From: Pseudocoprococcus catus | Lineage (GTDB): Bacteria > Bacillota > Clostridia > Lachnospirales > Lachnospiraceae | Assembly (NCBI RefSeq): GCF_902381825.1 | Contig: NZ_LR698973.1 | Location: 220,155 to 247,834, forward strand | Length of the DNA stretch: 27,680 bases | Direction: 5' to 3' | Shown here: piece by piece, positions 9,901 through 16,417 of the stretch | Position numbering within the stretch: the first letter of the stretch is position 1 | Layout of the letters: every line of letters starts with the position of its first letter | Notes under the pieces: generated by a model | Seen by the model: only the letters and a program-made list of their open reading frames with translations | Database searches by the model: none | Told to the model about the DNA's origin: nothing | Position numbers and translations under genes: made by a program

Positions 9901-10137
9901 GCACAGCAGCTTTACCAGAAAACAACCATTGCGGCACAAGGATTTGAAGAAACAAATCTGCCGGACAGCTTCTTTGATGGAGTGGTTGGAAATGTACCTT
10001 TTGGAGATTTTAAGGTATCGGATAAAAGGTATGACAAGCACTTGCTGATACGAAAAACAGTCTTGAAAATACGGAGAAGCAGTTTGAAACAGCGAAGCAG
10101 GAAATCGAAAAGCCGTTTGCAAAGGAGGAAGAATTGA
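6907..10137 (+). pseudogene. polyvalent methylase/helicase protein, truncated by internal deletion
   Basis: The start at 6907 follows AAGGAGGTGCAAAAGTA. The 1076-residue frame begins with an ArdC-like domain (WQAFLASACRNYKLRYDEQL), then a low-complexity linker (about 258-395), domains resembling large polyvalent-protein-associated modules, and from about residue 830 an N6-adenine methyltransferase. Its motif I is LLEPSCGIGNFIGMLP and its catalytic motif is NVPFGD. Homologues in ICEs continue with an SF2/SNF2 helicase to 2000 or more residues. Here the family sequence stops at KRYDKH (about base 10040) and the reading frame drifts into an unrelated basic tail, LLIRKTVLKIRRSS. The true C-terminus survives in another frame at 10044-10271. 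The helicase part is therefore missing and the gene is likely inactive, unless the gap is an assembly error. A second gene is nested at 7736-8089. Confidence 0.85.
7736..8089 (+). CDS. tnpV: TnpV-like protein overprinted in the helicase gene
   Basis: A 117-residue ORF lies wholly inside the methylase/helicase gene in the +1 frame and has its own AAAGGAG eight bases before the ATG. Its product starts MNELTYTMVGDYSLPNLKLP and aligns along nearly its whole length with the TnpV of the inner element at 18263-18637. Shared features are GDYxLPxLxxP, LKExxRxxYxxLLTxGxLxxxLA, QMxxxxGxTEQxKAExxxxWVxxMNxxR and AxEIVxxExI. Such homology cannot be a frame-shadow artefact. The host frame over this stretch is low-complexity (S, E, G, D, T, R), as expected if it is the less constrained frame. 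TnpV is a transposon-linked family of unknown function. Confidence 0.82.
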   Translation: MNELTYTMVGDYSLPNLKLPQQPEVTLGRYAQMRREFLKEHHRVLYYNLLTRGELTQHLAEVEQRASKMEETILRQMAQKEGVTEQMKAEDMMKWVRLMNSLRSSAQEIVKAEVIFA

Positions 10138-10271
10138 GGGCAAAAACTGCCCGACTTGATGAGCTGAATATCCTGCTCAATATGGATAAAAAGGAAAATG
10201 AGATTGTCGGCGGAGAGCCTGATGAGGGCGAGCCAGTCGGCGGCAGAAAGGAGAAATCGTATGAGAGATAA
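10044..10271 (+). pseudogene. detached C-terminal end of the methylase/helicase protein
   Basis: Read in a different frame from the preceding gene, this stretch encodes NTEKQFETAKQEIEKPF, then EEELRAKTARLDELNILLN and a charged tail ending KEKSYER before a TAA. That is the coiled, acidic C-terminus typical of the large ICE helicases. It joins the truncated methylase part after KRYDKH, so the whole helicase segment between them is absent. No start codon or ribosome site serves it. Confidence 0.75.
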
Positions 10272-10291
10272 ACAGGAAGGTGGTGGTCGAT

Positions 10292-10528
10292 ATGCCATTT
10301 ATCGCACCTGAGTTAATCATTCAGGCGAAGCAGATGGACTTATTAACCTACCTGAAAAATTATGAACCGTATGAGCTGGTTAAGTTTTCGGGGAACACCT
10401 ATTGCACCAGAACCCACGACAGTTTGAAGATTTCAAACGGGAAATGGATATGGTGGTCGAGAGGTATCGGTGGCAGGAGTGCTTTGGATTATCTGATTAA
10501 TGGAAATGCTCAGAGCCGGGGCGATTGA
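10292..10528 (+). pseudogene. DUF3991/Toprim primase-like protein, N-terminal fragment
   Basis: The likely start is the ATG at 10292 after AGGAAGGTGG, giving MPFIAPELIIQAKQMDLLTYL. The segment matches the N-terminal zinc-finger-like region of ICE DUF3991/Toprim proteins (KFSGNTYCTRTHDSLKIS, then WWSRGIGGRSALDYLI). After DYLI the family sequence ends and nine unrelated residues lead to a stop; the rest, including any Toprim domain, is absent. The sequence passes directly into the middle of the coupling-protein gene in another frame. An intact product would be several hundred residues and probably act in element replication. Confidence 0.72.
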
Positions 10529-11516
10529 GGACGAGGACGACCCAAGTCCTTCTCCGCTTGATAATCTGTTTTCAGATTTGATGATAGATAATCCTGACCA
10601 CATTGCTTTGAAGTATTACCACTCTTATCATTCCGGTTCTTCCAAAACATTAAAATCCATACAGATAACCCTTGCAGCAAGGCTTGAAAAGTTCAACTTG
10701 GAGAGTCTTGCTGCTCTTACTTCTGCCGATGAACTGGATTTGCAGTCACTCGGAGAGAAAAAGGTGGCTCTGTTTGCACTGATACCGGATAACGACTCCA
10801 GTTTCAACTTCTTGGTATCCATTCTTTACACACAGCTCTTTCAGCAGTTGTTTTATGCAGCCGACCATATCCACGGCGGCTGTTTGCCGATGCCTGTTCA
10901 TTTTATGATGGACGAATTTGCCAATGTTTCACTGCCGGACGACTTCGACAAGATACTGTCGGTTATGCGTTCCCGTGGGGTATCTGTAAGCATCATCTTA
11001 CAGAACTTGGCACAGCTTAAAGCCTTGTTTGAAAAACAGTGGGAGAGCATTGTGGGTAACTGCGATGAATTTCTTTACCTTGGTGGAAATGAGCAGTCAA
11101 CCCATAAATATGTGTCGGAGCTGTTGGGCAAGGAAACCATTGATACCAACACGTTCGGAAAGAGTACCGGAAGAAGCGGTAATTATTCCACCAACTATCA
11201 GATTAGCGGCAGAGAGTTACTTACCCCTGATGAGGTGCGTATGCTCGATAATCAGTACGCTATTTTGTTTATCCGTGGGGAAAGACCCATTATGGATTTC
11301 AAATATGACATTATGAAACACCCGAATGTGGCACTTACCACAGACGGAAAGGCGAGTCCTTATAAGCATGGAGAAGTCACAAAAGATATTGCTTCGATTG
11401 CCATTTGGGACATTGACCCTGCAACACTTCCTGAAAAGGAAATGGAAGAAACGAACTGGGAACTTCTTTCCGAGGAGGAGATGGAAGCTCTGTTCATAAA
11501 CAATCAAACAAATTAA
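10500..11516 (+). pseudogene. VirD4/TraG type IV coupling protein, C-terminal half
   Basis: The frame begins at EMLRAGAIEDEDDPSPSPLDN, which lies in the interior of ICE TraG/VirD4 proteins. It retains the Walker B region (HFMMDEFANVSLPDDFDKI), the following SVMRSRGVSVSIILQNLAQLKALF segment and the C-terminal motor core through LLTPDEVRMLDNQYAILFIRGERP. The N-terminal membrane anchor and Walker A half are missing. The ATG at 10500 has no convincing ribosome site and is an internal methionine. Coupling proteins are hexameric ATPases that feed relaxase-DNA to the secretion channel; a protein without the membrane anchor and Walker A could not do so. The loss is shared with the adjacent DUF3991-type gene. 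Confidence 0.82.
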
Positions 11517-11535
11517 ATTTTGGAGGTATTCAACT

Positions 11536-11898
11536 ATGACTATTTTTAAGAAAAAAGCAACTGACATTCAGGAAACAAAGAAACTGCCTATGACCGGAAA
11601 GGTTAAGAAAGGCTTCCGTGCTTACTGCACAATGGTCATTGTCGGTGCGTTGGCACTTGGAATGACAACGACTGCATTTGCAGCGAATGACCCGCTTACC
11701 GTAGTCAATAATCTGTCCGACTTTATCTTCGGACTTATCCGTGCCATCGGTATGATTTTGCTTGGCTTTGGTATCGTGCAGGTCGGTCTTTCACTCAAAT
11801 CTCACGACCCTTCTCAGAGAGCCAATGGCTTCCTGACTCTTGCGGGCGGTGTCATTATCACTTTTGCGAAAGAAATCCTTACTCTTATCACAGGCTAA
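11536..11898 (+). CDS. Maff-2 family membrane protein, possible VirB2-like pilin
   Basis: This 120-residue protein starts after TTGGAGGTATTCAACT. It has a long basic N-terminus, a signal-like hydrophobic segment ending TTTAFA before ANDPLTVVNNL, and two hydrophobic helices (about residues 60-80 and 97-118: GLIRAIGMILLGFGIVQVGL and LTLAGGVIITFAKEILTLI). Size, position between coupling protein and TrbL-like gene, and sequence fit the Maff-2 family of ICE transfer regions. A VirB2-type pilin role is suggested by the two-helix layout but is not proven. It is one of the few undamaged transfer genes here. Confidence 0.8.
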   Translation: MTIFKKKATDIQETKKLPMTGKVKKGFRAYCTMVIVGALALGMTTTAFAANDPLTVVNNLSDFIFGLIRAIGMILLGFGIVQVGLSLKSHDPSQRANGFLTLAGGVIITFAKEILTLITG

Positions 11899-11920
11899 GA
11901 TAAGAGTTACACAGTTATCG

Positions 11921-11949
11921 AGGGGTGTGCCAAGTTAAGGGACACCCCT
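11921..11949 (+). other. intercistronic hairpin
   Basis: AGGGGTGT and ACACCCCT form an 8-bp stem around a 13-base loop between the Maff-2 and TrbL-like genes. Only TTAATT follows, so it may set relative expression or protect the mRNA rather than fully terminate. Confidence 0.5.
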
Positions 11950-11971
11950 TAATTGTAAGGAGGTGCTTTGA

Positions 11972-12204
11972 ATGAGTGATAACTGGGTAGTTCAAAATCT
12001 TGAAAATGCCCTTGAAACTTGGAATGAAAAACTGTCGGAAATATGGACACTCATCACAACTACACCGCAGAACTTTAAGGGCGGGAATATCTGGAAGGTT
12101 ATTGTTGACATCAACGGTGCAGTTCAGGCTATCGGGCTTGCCTTACTTGTATTGTTTTTTGTGATAGGTATGGTAAAGACCTGCGGAAGTTTTACAGATG
12201 TGAA
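11972..12204 (+). pseudogene. TrbL/VirB6-like conjugal channel protein, 5' part split by insertion
   Basis: The gene starts at an ATG after AAGGAGGTGCTTTGA and encodes MSDNWVVQNLENALETWNEK and onward to GSFTDV, with one membrane helix (IGLALLVLFFVIGMVKTC). The inserted element then adds NFC and a stop at 12214. The other part resumes at 21849 as TDVKKPEHALKLF in the proper frame. Removing 9,655 bp restores a continuous protein, which resembles the TrbL-like multi-helix proteins of Tn1549-type transfer regions. Such proteins form the inner-membrane channel of the type IV secretion system, so the insertion should block transfer of the outer ICE. Confidence 0.85.
12194..12204 (+). other. attL: left attachment site
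   Basis: The 11-bp ACAGATGTGAA is present here and again at 21849-21859, exactly 9,655 bp apart, in the same position of the split trbL frame. The core is a near-palindrome around a central GA (12197-12198). TnpX/TndX-type serine recombinases are known to cross over at a GA dinucleotide. Confidence 0.85.
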
Positions 12205-12205
12205 T

Positions 12206-12219
12206 TTCTGTTAGAGAAC
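12206..12219 (+). repeat. left terminal inverted repeat of the inner element
   Basis: TTCTGTTAGAGAAC matches the reverse complement of GTTCTCTAATGGAA at 21831-21844 (TTCCATTAGAGAAC) at 12 of 14 positions. It probably forms the recombinase half-site. Confidence 0.7.
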
Positions 12220-12251
12220 ATATACAACTGAATACGGATTTATCCGATGGC

Positions 12252-12310
12252 AAGCACTTGCAACTATCCGAGAAAAGAACGGATATATGCAGGTGCTTTT
12301 CTTTTTCAAA
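12252..12310 (+). terminator. intrinsic terminator at the left end of the element
   Basis: GCACTTGCAACTATCCG and CGGATATATGCAGGTGC pair over about 15 of 17 positions around AGAAAAGAA, followed by TTTTCTTTTT. It would stop transcription entering from the ICE trbL promoter side and thus insulate the element. Confidence 0.75.
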
Positions 12311-12586
12311 AAATCAGAACACAGTGTCCAAAATCGGCTATCCGCACGGGCTGTAAGGTAGGGGGCAAGTCTGCCCGTCTGTACCTTGAAAATTTCACAG
12401 CAGCCGCCAGAGGGATACCTGCCGCAACGGACAGCGCCGCCATGATACGAGCGCACCCATTGCTTAATCCATGCACAGCATAGGCAGTGACAACGCCGCT
12501 TTGGGAAAGCGTGGAACCGTATGGAATGGCTGTGCTTACATATCCCCGTCCTTGTGGCAGGGATATAAAAATTTTAAGGAGGTCGA
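12311..12586 (+). other. untranslated leader before the repA-like gene, with two hairpins
   Basis: No convincing gene is visible here. AAGGTA...TACCTT with an inner GGGCA...TGCCC forms a nested hairpin at 12355-12387, and ATATCCC (12540) pairs with GGGATAT (12560) just before AAGGAGG. A structured 5' leader or origin region is possible; no clear promoter was found. Open frames across it are GC-driven and lack start signals. Confidence 0.4.
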
Positions 12587-12691
12587 ATGCCTATGGACAA
12601 GTATGCAACAACCAGACGAAAGCGGAAGGAGGACACCCATGCAAAAGCTGAACATGGTGGACGCAGACACCCTGCTCTATCAGCCGCTTGA
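12587..12691 (+). CDS. possible 34-aa leader peptide overlapping the repA-like gene
   Basis: An ATG nine bases after AAGGAGG opens a basic 34-residue frame (MPMDKYATTRRKRKEDTHAK, ending LSAA) that ends inside the next gene in another frame. The ribosome site is the best in the region. It may be a coupled leader or a small DNA-binding peptide. There is no homology to support it, so the call rests on signal strength alone. Confidence 0.35.
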   Translation: MPMDKYATTRRKRKEDTHAKAEHGGRRHPALSAA

Positions 12692-13679
12692 TAAACCCCG
12701 TTTTGTGGTGGACGGTCTTATCCCCACAGGGCTGATCCTGTTCTGCGGCTCACAGAAAATCGGCAAAAGCTGGCTCATGCTGAAACTCTGCTTATGCGTG
12801 TCGGCGGGGCTGCCATTCTGGGAGATGGAGACACGGGCAGGCGATGTGCTGTACCTGTGCCTTGAGGATACCTTTTTCCGCATACAGGACAGGCTCTTTC
12901 GTCTGACGGACGAGGCGGACAGCCGCCTGCACTTCGCTGTGGCGAGCTGCAAGCTGACGGACGGGCTGATCGTGCAGTTGGAGGACTATCTGAAGGAGTA
13001 CCCCGACAGCAGGCTCATTGTGATTGACACCTTACAAAAAGTACGCACCGCCTCAAAGGATAACGCCTATGCCAGTGATTACGGGGACATTTCCCAGATT
13101 AAGGAGTTTGCCGACAGGCATTCCCTTGCGGTCATCGTTGTCCACCATATCCGCAAGCAGAACGACAGCGATGTGTTTAACAAGGTATCGGGGACAACGG
13201 GGCTGACGGGGAGCGCAGACGCTACCTTTGTACTGGAAAAGGAAACCCGTGCGTCCGATACCGCAAGGCTCTACTGTGTCGGCAGGGATATTGAGTATCA
13301 GGAGTTTGTCCTGCGTTTCAGGGAGTGCAGTTGGGAGATGGTGGAGCGAAAAGGTCAGGAGCAGCTTGCGAGGGAAAGCATACCGCCTGTCCTTTTTCGG
13401 CTCGTAGAGTTCATGCAGGACAAAGAAAACTGGTGCGGCACAGCCACGGAGCTTCTGGCGGCGATGAAAGAAACAGACACCCCACCCACCGTCATTACCA
13501 AGTGGCTCAATGAGTATCGCACGACTTTCTTAGCGGACAACCATATCGGGTATGCGTACCGCAGGAAGAAAGAGGGCAGGCTGATTGCGCTCACAAAGCA
13601 GCCGGGTGACAGTGATGACGGTGGTGACGGCGATGTCGGGATACCCCTTGCGTCTGTCACTGACACCACAGCAAAGTGA
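12639..13679 (+). CDS. RepA-like AAA/RecA-fold ATPase
   Basis: The start at 12639 is chosen from GGAGGACACCC; a longer frame from 12471 exists but has no ribosome site. The 346-residue protein has Walker A at residues 37-44 (GSQKIGKS), Walker B in SRLIVIDTLQKV, and the VIVVHHIRKQ segment typical of hexameric RepA/DnaB-like helicases of the RSF1010 RepA type. The last 20 residues are acidic low-complexity (DSDDGGDGD), and that DNA forms one arm of a long inverted repeat. It probably unwinds DNA or supports replication of the excised or transferred element. It lies upstream of the relaxase gene. Confidence 0.82.
   Translation: MQKLNMVDADTLLYQPLDKPRFVVDGLIPTGLILFCGSQKIGKSWLMLKLCLCVSAGLPFWEMETRAGDVLYLCLEDTFFRIQDRLFRLTDEADSRLHFAVASCKLTDGLIVQLEDYLKEYPDSRLIVIDTLQKVRTASKDNAYASDYGDISQIKEFADRHSLAVIVVHHIRKQNDSDVFNKVSGTTGLTGSADATFVLEKETRASDTARLYCVGRDIEYQEFVLRFRECSWEMVERKGQEQLARESIPPVLFRLVEFMQDKENWCGTATELLAAMKETDTPPTVITKWLNEYRTTFLADNHIGYAYRRKKEGRLIALTKQPGDSDDGGDGDVGIPLASVTDTTAK
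13605..13646 (+). repeat. left arm of a long inverted repeat in the repA 3' end
   Basis: A 21-bp block (13605-13625) and a 9-bp block GGGATACCC (13638-13646) are perfectly repeated in inverted orientation at 14033-14053 and 14021-14029. All 30 bases match; the joining spacers differ (12 and 3 bases). Confidence 0.85.
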
Positions 13680-14105
13680 AATCTATCGCTCTTGCCCTAC
13701 GGGTGGCAGGCGTGGCGGAGATGACAATGCTTTTTCGATATGCGCCCTGCCACCCTGCGGGAGAACACCCCGCAAACGCTCCGTGCAGGCGTGGGCTTTT
13801 CTCGCTTCCCTCGGCTCGTAAAGCCACCCCTGCGGCTGAAAAAACCGCCCCGGTTTTTACAGCACGCTTTTGCAGGGTGTAACACACTACACCTTGCAGG
13901 CAAGGAGCGTGTGCCAGACGTTCCCTCTGGACTCCCTTTATGCAGGGCTTGCGCCCTGCTCCCCGTCGCCTACGGCTGCGGGAAAAGGCGGTGCCGGTGA
14001 CAGTGCTGTGCCATCTGGGAGGGTATCCCATTACCACCGTCATCACTGTCACCACCGTCACCGCCCAAAGAACACCCGCCGAAAAAAGAAAGGAGTTGAA
14101 CGCTT
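13680..14105 (+). other. GC-rich structured intergenic region, candidate oriT
   Basis: No gene is supported in these 426 bases between the repA-like and relaxase genes; open frames on both strands lack start signals. Local hairpins include AACCGCCCCGGTT (about 13846) and TGCAGGGTGTA/TACACCTTGCA (about 13872-13899). The whole interval is bracketed by the long inverted repeat. MobV relaxases usually nick a site close upstream of their own gene, so this is the natural oriT candidate. A structured RNA is the alternative. Confidence 0.5.
14021..14053 (+). repeat. right arm of the long inverted repeat
   Basis: GGGTATCCC (14021-14029) and the 21-bp block at 14033-14053 are exact reverse complements of the left-arm blocks. 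The arm ends 53 bases before the relaxase start. Confidence 0.85.
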
Positions 14106-15071
14106 ATGCCTTACGCAATCCTGCGTTTCCAGAAACGCAAGGCAGGCTCTGTGGCTGCCTGTGAACGCCACAATGAACGGAAGAAGGAGGCGTACAAGAG
14201 CAATCCCGATATTGATATGGAATGCTCCAAGTACAACTATCATCTTGTGCCGCCGCCACGCTACACCTACAAAAAAGAGATTAACCGTATGGTGCAGGAG
14301 GCAGGCTGCAAGGTGCGCAAAGACAGCGTGATGATGGTGGAAACCCTCATTACCGCCTCTCCTGAATTTATGAACAGCTTACCGCCAGAGGAACAGAAAG
14401 CCTACTTTGCTATGGCTTTGGACTTCATAGCGGAGCGTGTGGGAAAGCAAAATATCCTCTCTGCTGTGGTGCATATGGACGAGAAAACACCCCATATGCA
14501 CCTTTGCTTTGTGCCGATTACGCCAGAGGGAAAGCTGTCTGCCAAATACTTTTTAGGCAACCAGAAGTCTTTATCCGAGTGGCAGACCGCCTACCATGAG
14601 CGTATGTCCGCACGGTGGAATGAGTTGGAACGGGGGCAGTCCTCAATGATTACGGGGCGAAAGCATATCCCCACATGGCTCTTTAAGCTGGGCGGCAGGC
14701 TGGATAAACAGTATGAGGAAATCGTGGCGGCGCTGTCCGATATTAACGCCTTTAACGCAGGGAAGAAACGGGATAAGGCGCTCTCCCTGCTTTCCGCATG
14801 GCTGCCGGAGGCGGAAAAGTTTTCACGGGAGATCGGGAAACAGAGCGCCTATATCGACAGCCTCAAAAAGAAAATCGGGCAGGAAAGCGACTATGCGGGG
14901 CAGCTGCGTGACGAGAAATACGCAGAGGAATTAAAGGTGCAGAAAGCCAATCAGAAGATATTTGAGTTGCAGCGCACCAATCAGCAGTTGGAACGCCTGC
15001 TCAGGAAAATCCCGCCCGAAGTGTTGGAAGAATTGCAGAAATCGAATAGAAATAGGTCAAGAGAAAGGTAG
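14106..15071 (+). CDS. MobV (Mob/Pre) family relaxase
   Basis: The 321-residue protein starts after AAAGGAGTTGAACGCTT. It shows the N-terminal MobV motif (YAILRFQKRK, with the HNER segment at residues 22-25) and the metal-binding signature HMDEKTPHMH at residues 123-132, followed by LCFVPI. The C-terminal third (about 235-310) is a predicted coiled coil (KSNRNRSRER tail). MobV relaxases nick oriT and lead the strand into a conjugation channel, here presumably that of a helper ICE. It is closely followed by parB (8-bp gap), so the two are likely co-transcribed. Confidence 0.9.
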   Translation: MPYAILRFQKRKAGSVAACERHNERKKEAYKSNPDIDMECSKYNYHLVPPPRYTYKKEINRMVQEAGCKVRKDSVMMVETLITASPEFMNSLPPEEQKAYFAMALDFIAERVGKQNILSAVVHMDEKTPHMHLCFVPITPEGKLSAKYFLGNQKSLSEWQTAYHERMSARWNELERGQSSMITGRKHIPTWLFKLGGRLDKQYEEIVAALSDINAFNAGKKRDKALSLLSAWLPEAEKFSREIGKQSAYIDSLKKKIGQESDYAGQLRDEKYAEELKVQKANQKIFELQRTNQQLERLLRKIPPEVLEELQKSNRNRSRER

Positions 15072-15079
15072 GAAAGCCA

Positions 15080-15934
15080 TTGAAAAAACAGGATTTTACC
15101 GTGTTGAAGATTGAGGATTTACACCCGTTCCCCGATAACCCGTTCCGTCTGGTGGAGGACGGACTGCTGATGGAAATGGCGGAGAGTATCAAAGAGTTTG
15201 GTGTGGTAACGCCCATCATAACCCGCCCGAAGGAGGACGGGAACGGGTACGAAGTCATCGCAGGGCAGCGGCGTGTCCGTGCCTCACAGCTTGCAGGGAT
15301 AGAGACAATCCCTGCTTTTGTTTTGCCCTTAGACCGTGACCGGGCGATTATTACCCTTGTGGACAGCAATATCCAGAGAGAAAATATCCTGCCGAGCGAG
15401 AGGGCTTTCGCTTATAAGATGAAGTTGGAGGCGATGAAAAGGCAGGGATACCGCACGGATTTAACTTCGTCCCAAGTTGGGACGAAGTTGCGGATGGACG
15501 AAACGGTGGCGCAGGGCTTTGGTATTGGAAAGACCACCGTACAGCGATATATCCGTCTGACCGAGTTAATCCCGCCGATTTTGCAGATGGTGGACGAGGG
15601 GCAGATTGCCCTTACCCCTGCGGTGGAACTGTCTTTTTTGAAGAAGGACGAGCAGGAAAACCTGCGGATTACGATGGAGAGCGAGGACGCTACCCCATCT
15701 CTTTCGCAGGCGCAGCGCATGAAAAAGTTAAGCCAGATGGGGCGGCTTGATATGGATACCATCTTTGCGATTATGACCGAGGAAAAGGCAAACCAGAGGG
15801 AAACCGTGAAAATCGGTATGGACAAGCTGCGGAAATATTTTCCCAGAGGCACAACGCCAAAGCAGATAGAAGATTGTATTATCCGCTTATTAGAGCGTGA
15901 ATTACAGAGAAAACGAAACCGTGACAGCCGATAA
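15080..15934 (+). CDS. ParB-family protein of the inner element
   Basis: It starts at TTG (15080) after AGGAAAG and encodes 284 residues: the PFPDNPFRLVEDG and VVTPIITRPKEDG segments, the AGQRRVRASQLAG box, ENILPSERAFAYKMKLEA and a helix-turn-helix near residues 145-170 (GIGKTTVQRYIRLTELI). No ParA gene lies beside it in this element. It is a clear homologue of the outer ICE ParB at 400-1344, so it may share that ICE's ParA or act as an oriT/relaxosome accessory. Both ideas are inference. Confidence 0.9.
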   Translation: MKKQDFTVLKIEDLHPFPDNPFRLVEDGLLMEMAESIKEFGVVTPIITRPKEDGNGYEVIAGQRRVRASQLAGIETIPAFVLPLDRDRAIITLVDSNIQRENILPSERAFAYKMKLEAMKRQGYRTDLTSSQVGTKLRMDETVAQGFGIGKTTVQRYIRLTELIPPILQMVDEGQIALTPAVELSFLKKDEQENLRITMESEDATPSLSQAQRMKKLSQMGRLDMDTIFAIMTEEKANQRETVKIGMDKLRKYFPRGTTPKQIEDCIIRLLERELQRKRNRDSR

Positions 15935-15978
15935 TCTTCTTTTCTCGGCGGGTAACGGACAGAAAGGACAGGTCTTTG

Positions 15979-16203
15979 ATGAAAGAAATCCAGTATGAAA
16001 TCGTAAAAGAAATCGCTGTCCTCTCCACAAGCGACAGCGGCTATACAAAGGAAATCAACCTGATTGCGTGGAACGGGAACGAGCCGAAGTACGACATCCG
16101 CAGCTTTTCCCCTGCCCGTGAGAAATGCGGCAAGGGCATTACGCTGACAAGGGCGGAGGCGGAGAAACTCCTTGCAGCTCTGAAAAAGGAACTAAAACAG
16201 TGA
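15979..16203 (+). CDS. YdbC/PC4-like single-strand DNA-binding protein
   Basis: This 74-residue protein is read from the ATG at 15979 after AAAGGACAGG; an in-frame TTG three bases earlier plus ATG is less likely. It has the compact beta-sheet pattern and C-terminal helix of the bacterial PC4/YdbC family: VKEIAVLSTSDSGYTKEINL, then WNGNEPKYDIRSFSP and LTRAEAEKLLAALKKEL. Family members bind single-stranded DNA, consistent with a part in mobilisation or recombination beside relaxase and recombinase genes. Confidence 0.8.
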   Translation: MKEIQYEIVKEIAVLSTSDSGYTKEINLIAWNGNEPKYDIRSFSPAREKCGKGITLTRAEAEKLLAALKKELKQ

Positions 16204-16225
16204 GATTTTGAAGGGAGGTATGCCT

Positions 16226-16417
16226 ATGGCAAAGACAGCGATACGCCCGAAAATCATCGTGCAAGCGGCTTACACGGGCGGCGCAGATATGCGGGAATTG
16301 TTTATTTCCCTGCTTGTAAATGAGGTGCGGAGGGGAAAATCCTCTCCCCGCACCTTTGAGATATTCAAACTTCCGCAATACAATGAGGGCAGTACAGATA
16401 CAAAGGAGGCGAGCTGA
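16226..16417 (+). CDS. small recombinase-linked protein, function unknown (63 aa)
   Basis: The start MAKTAIRPKIIVQAAYTGG is set by GGGAGG seven bases upstream of 16226; earlier in-frame ATG/TTG codons sit on top of that site. The protein is basic with a short helical middle (MRELFISLLVNEVRRG). The stop abuts the recombinase ATG (TGAATG), so translation is coupled. Small genes in this place often accompany serine recombinases in Clostridia; a directionality or accessory role is possible but unproven. Confidence 0.7.
   Translation: MAKTAIRPKIIVQAAYTGGADMRELFISLLVNEVRRGKSSPRTFEIFKLPQYNEGSTDTKEAS

Noticed and set aside
6907..10271. Programmed frameshift joining the helicase to its C-terminal tail
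   Set aside because: No slippery site is visible, and the whole helicase segment is missing from the sequence, so a frameshift could not restore the protein.
12247..12483. 78-codon frame in the left end of the inner element
   Set aside because: It starts within the terminator hairpin and has no ribosome site or recognisable sequence.
13657..14061. Several open frames on both strands between the repA-like and relaxase genes
   Set aside because: They result from high GC, have no ribosome sites, and contradict each other; the region is better explained by structured non-coding DNA.
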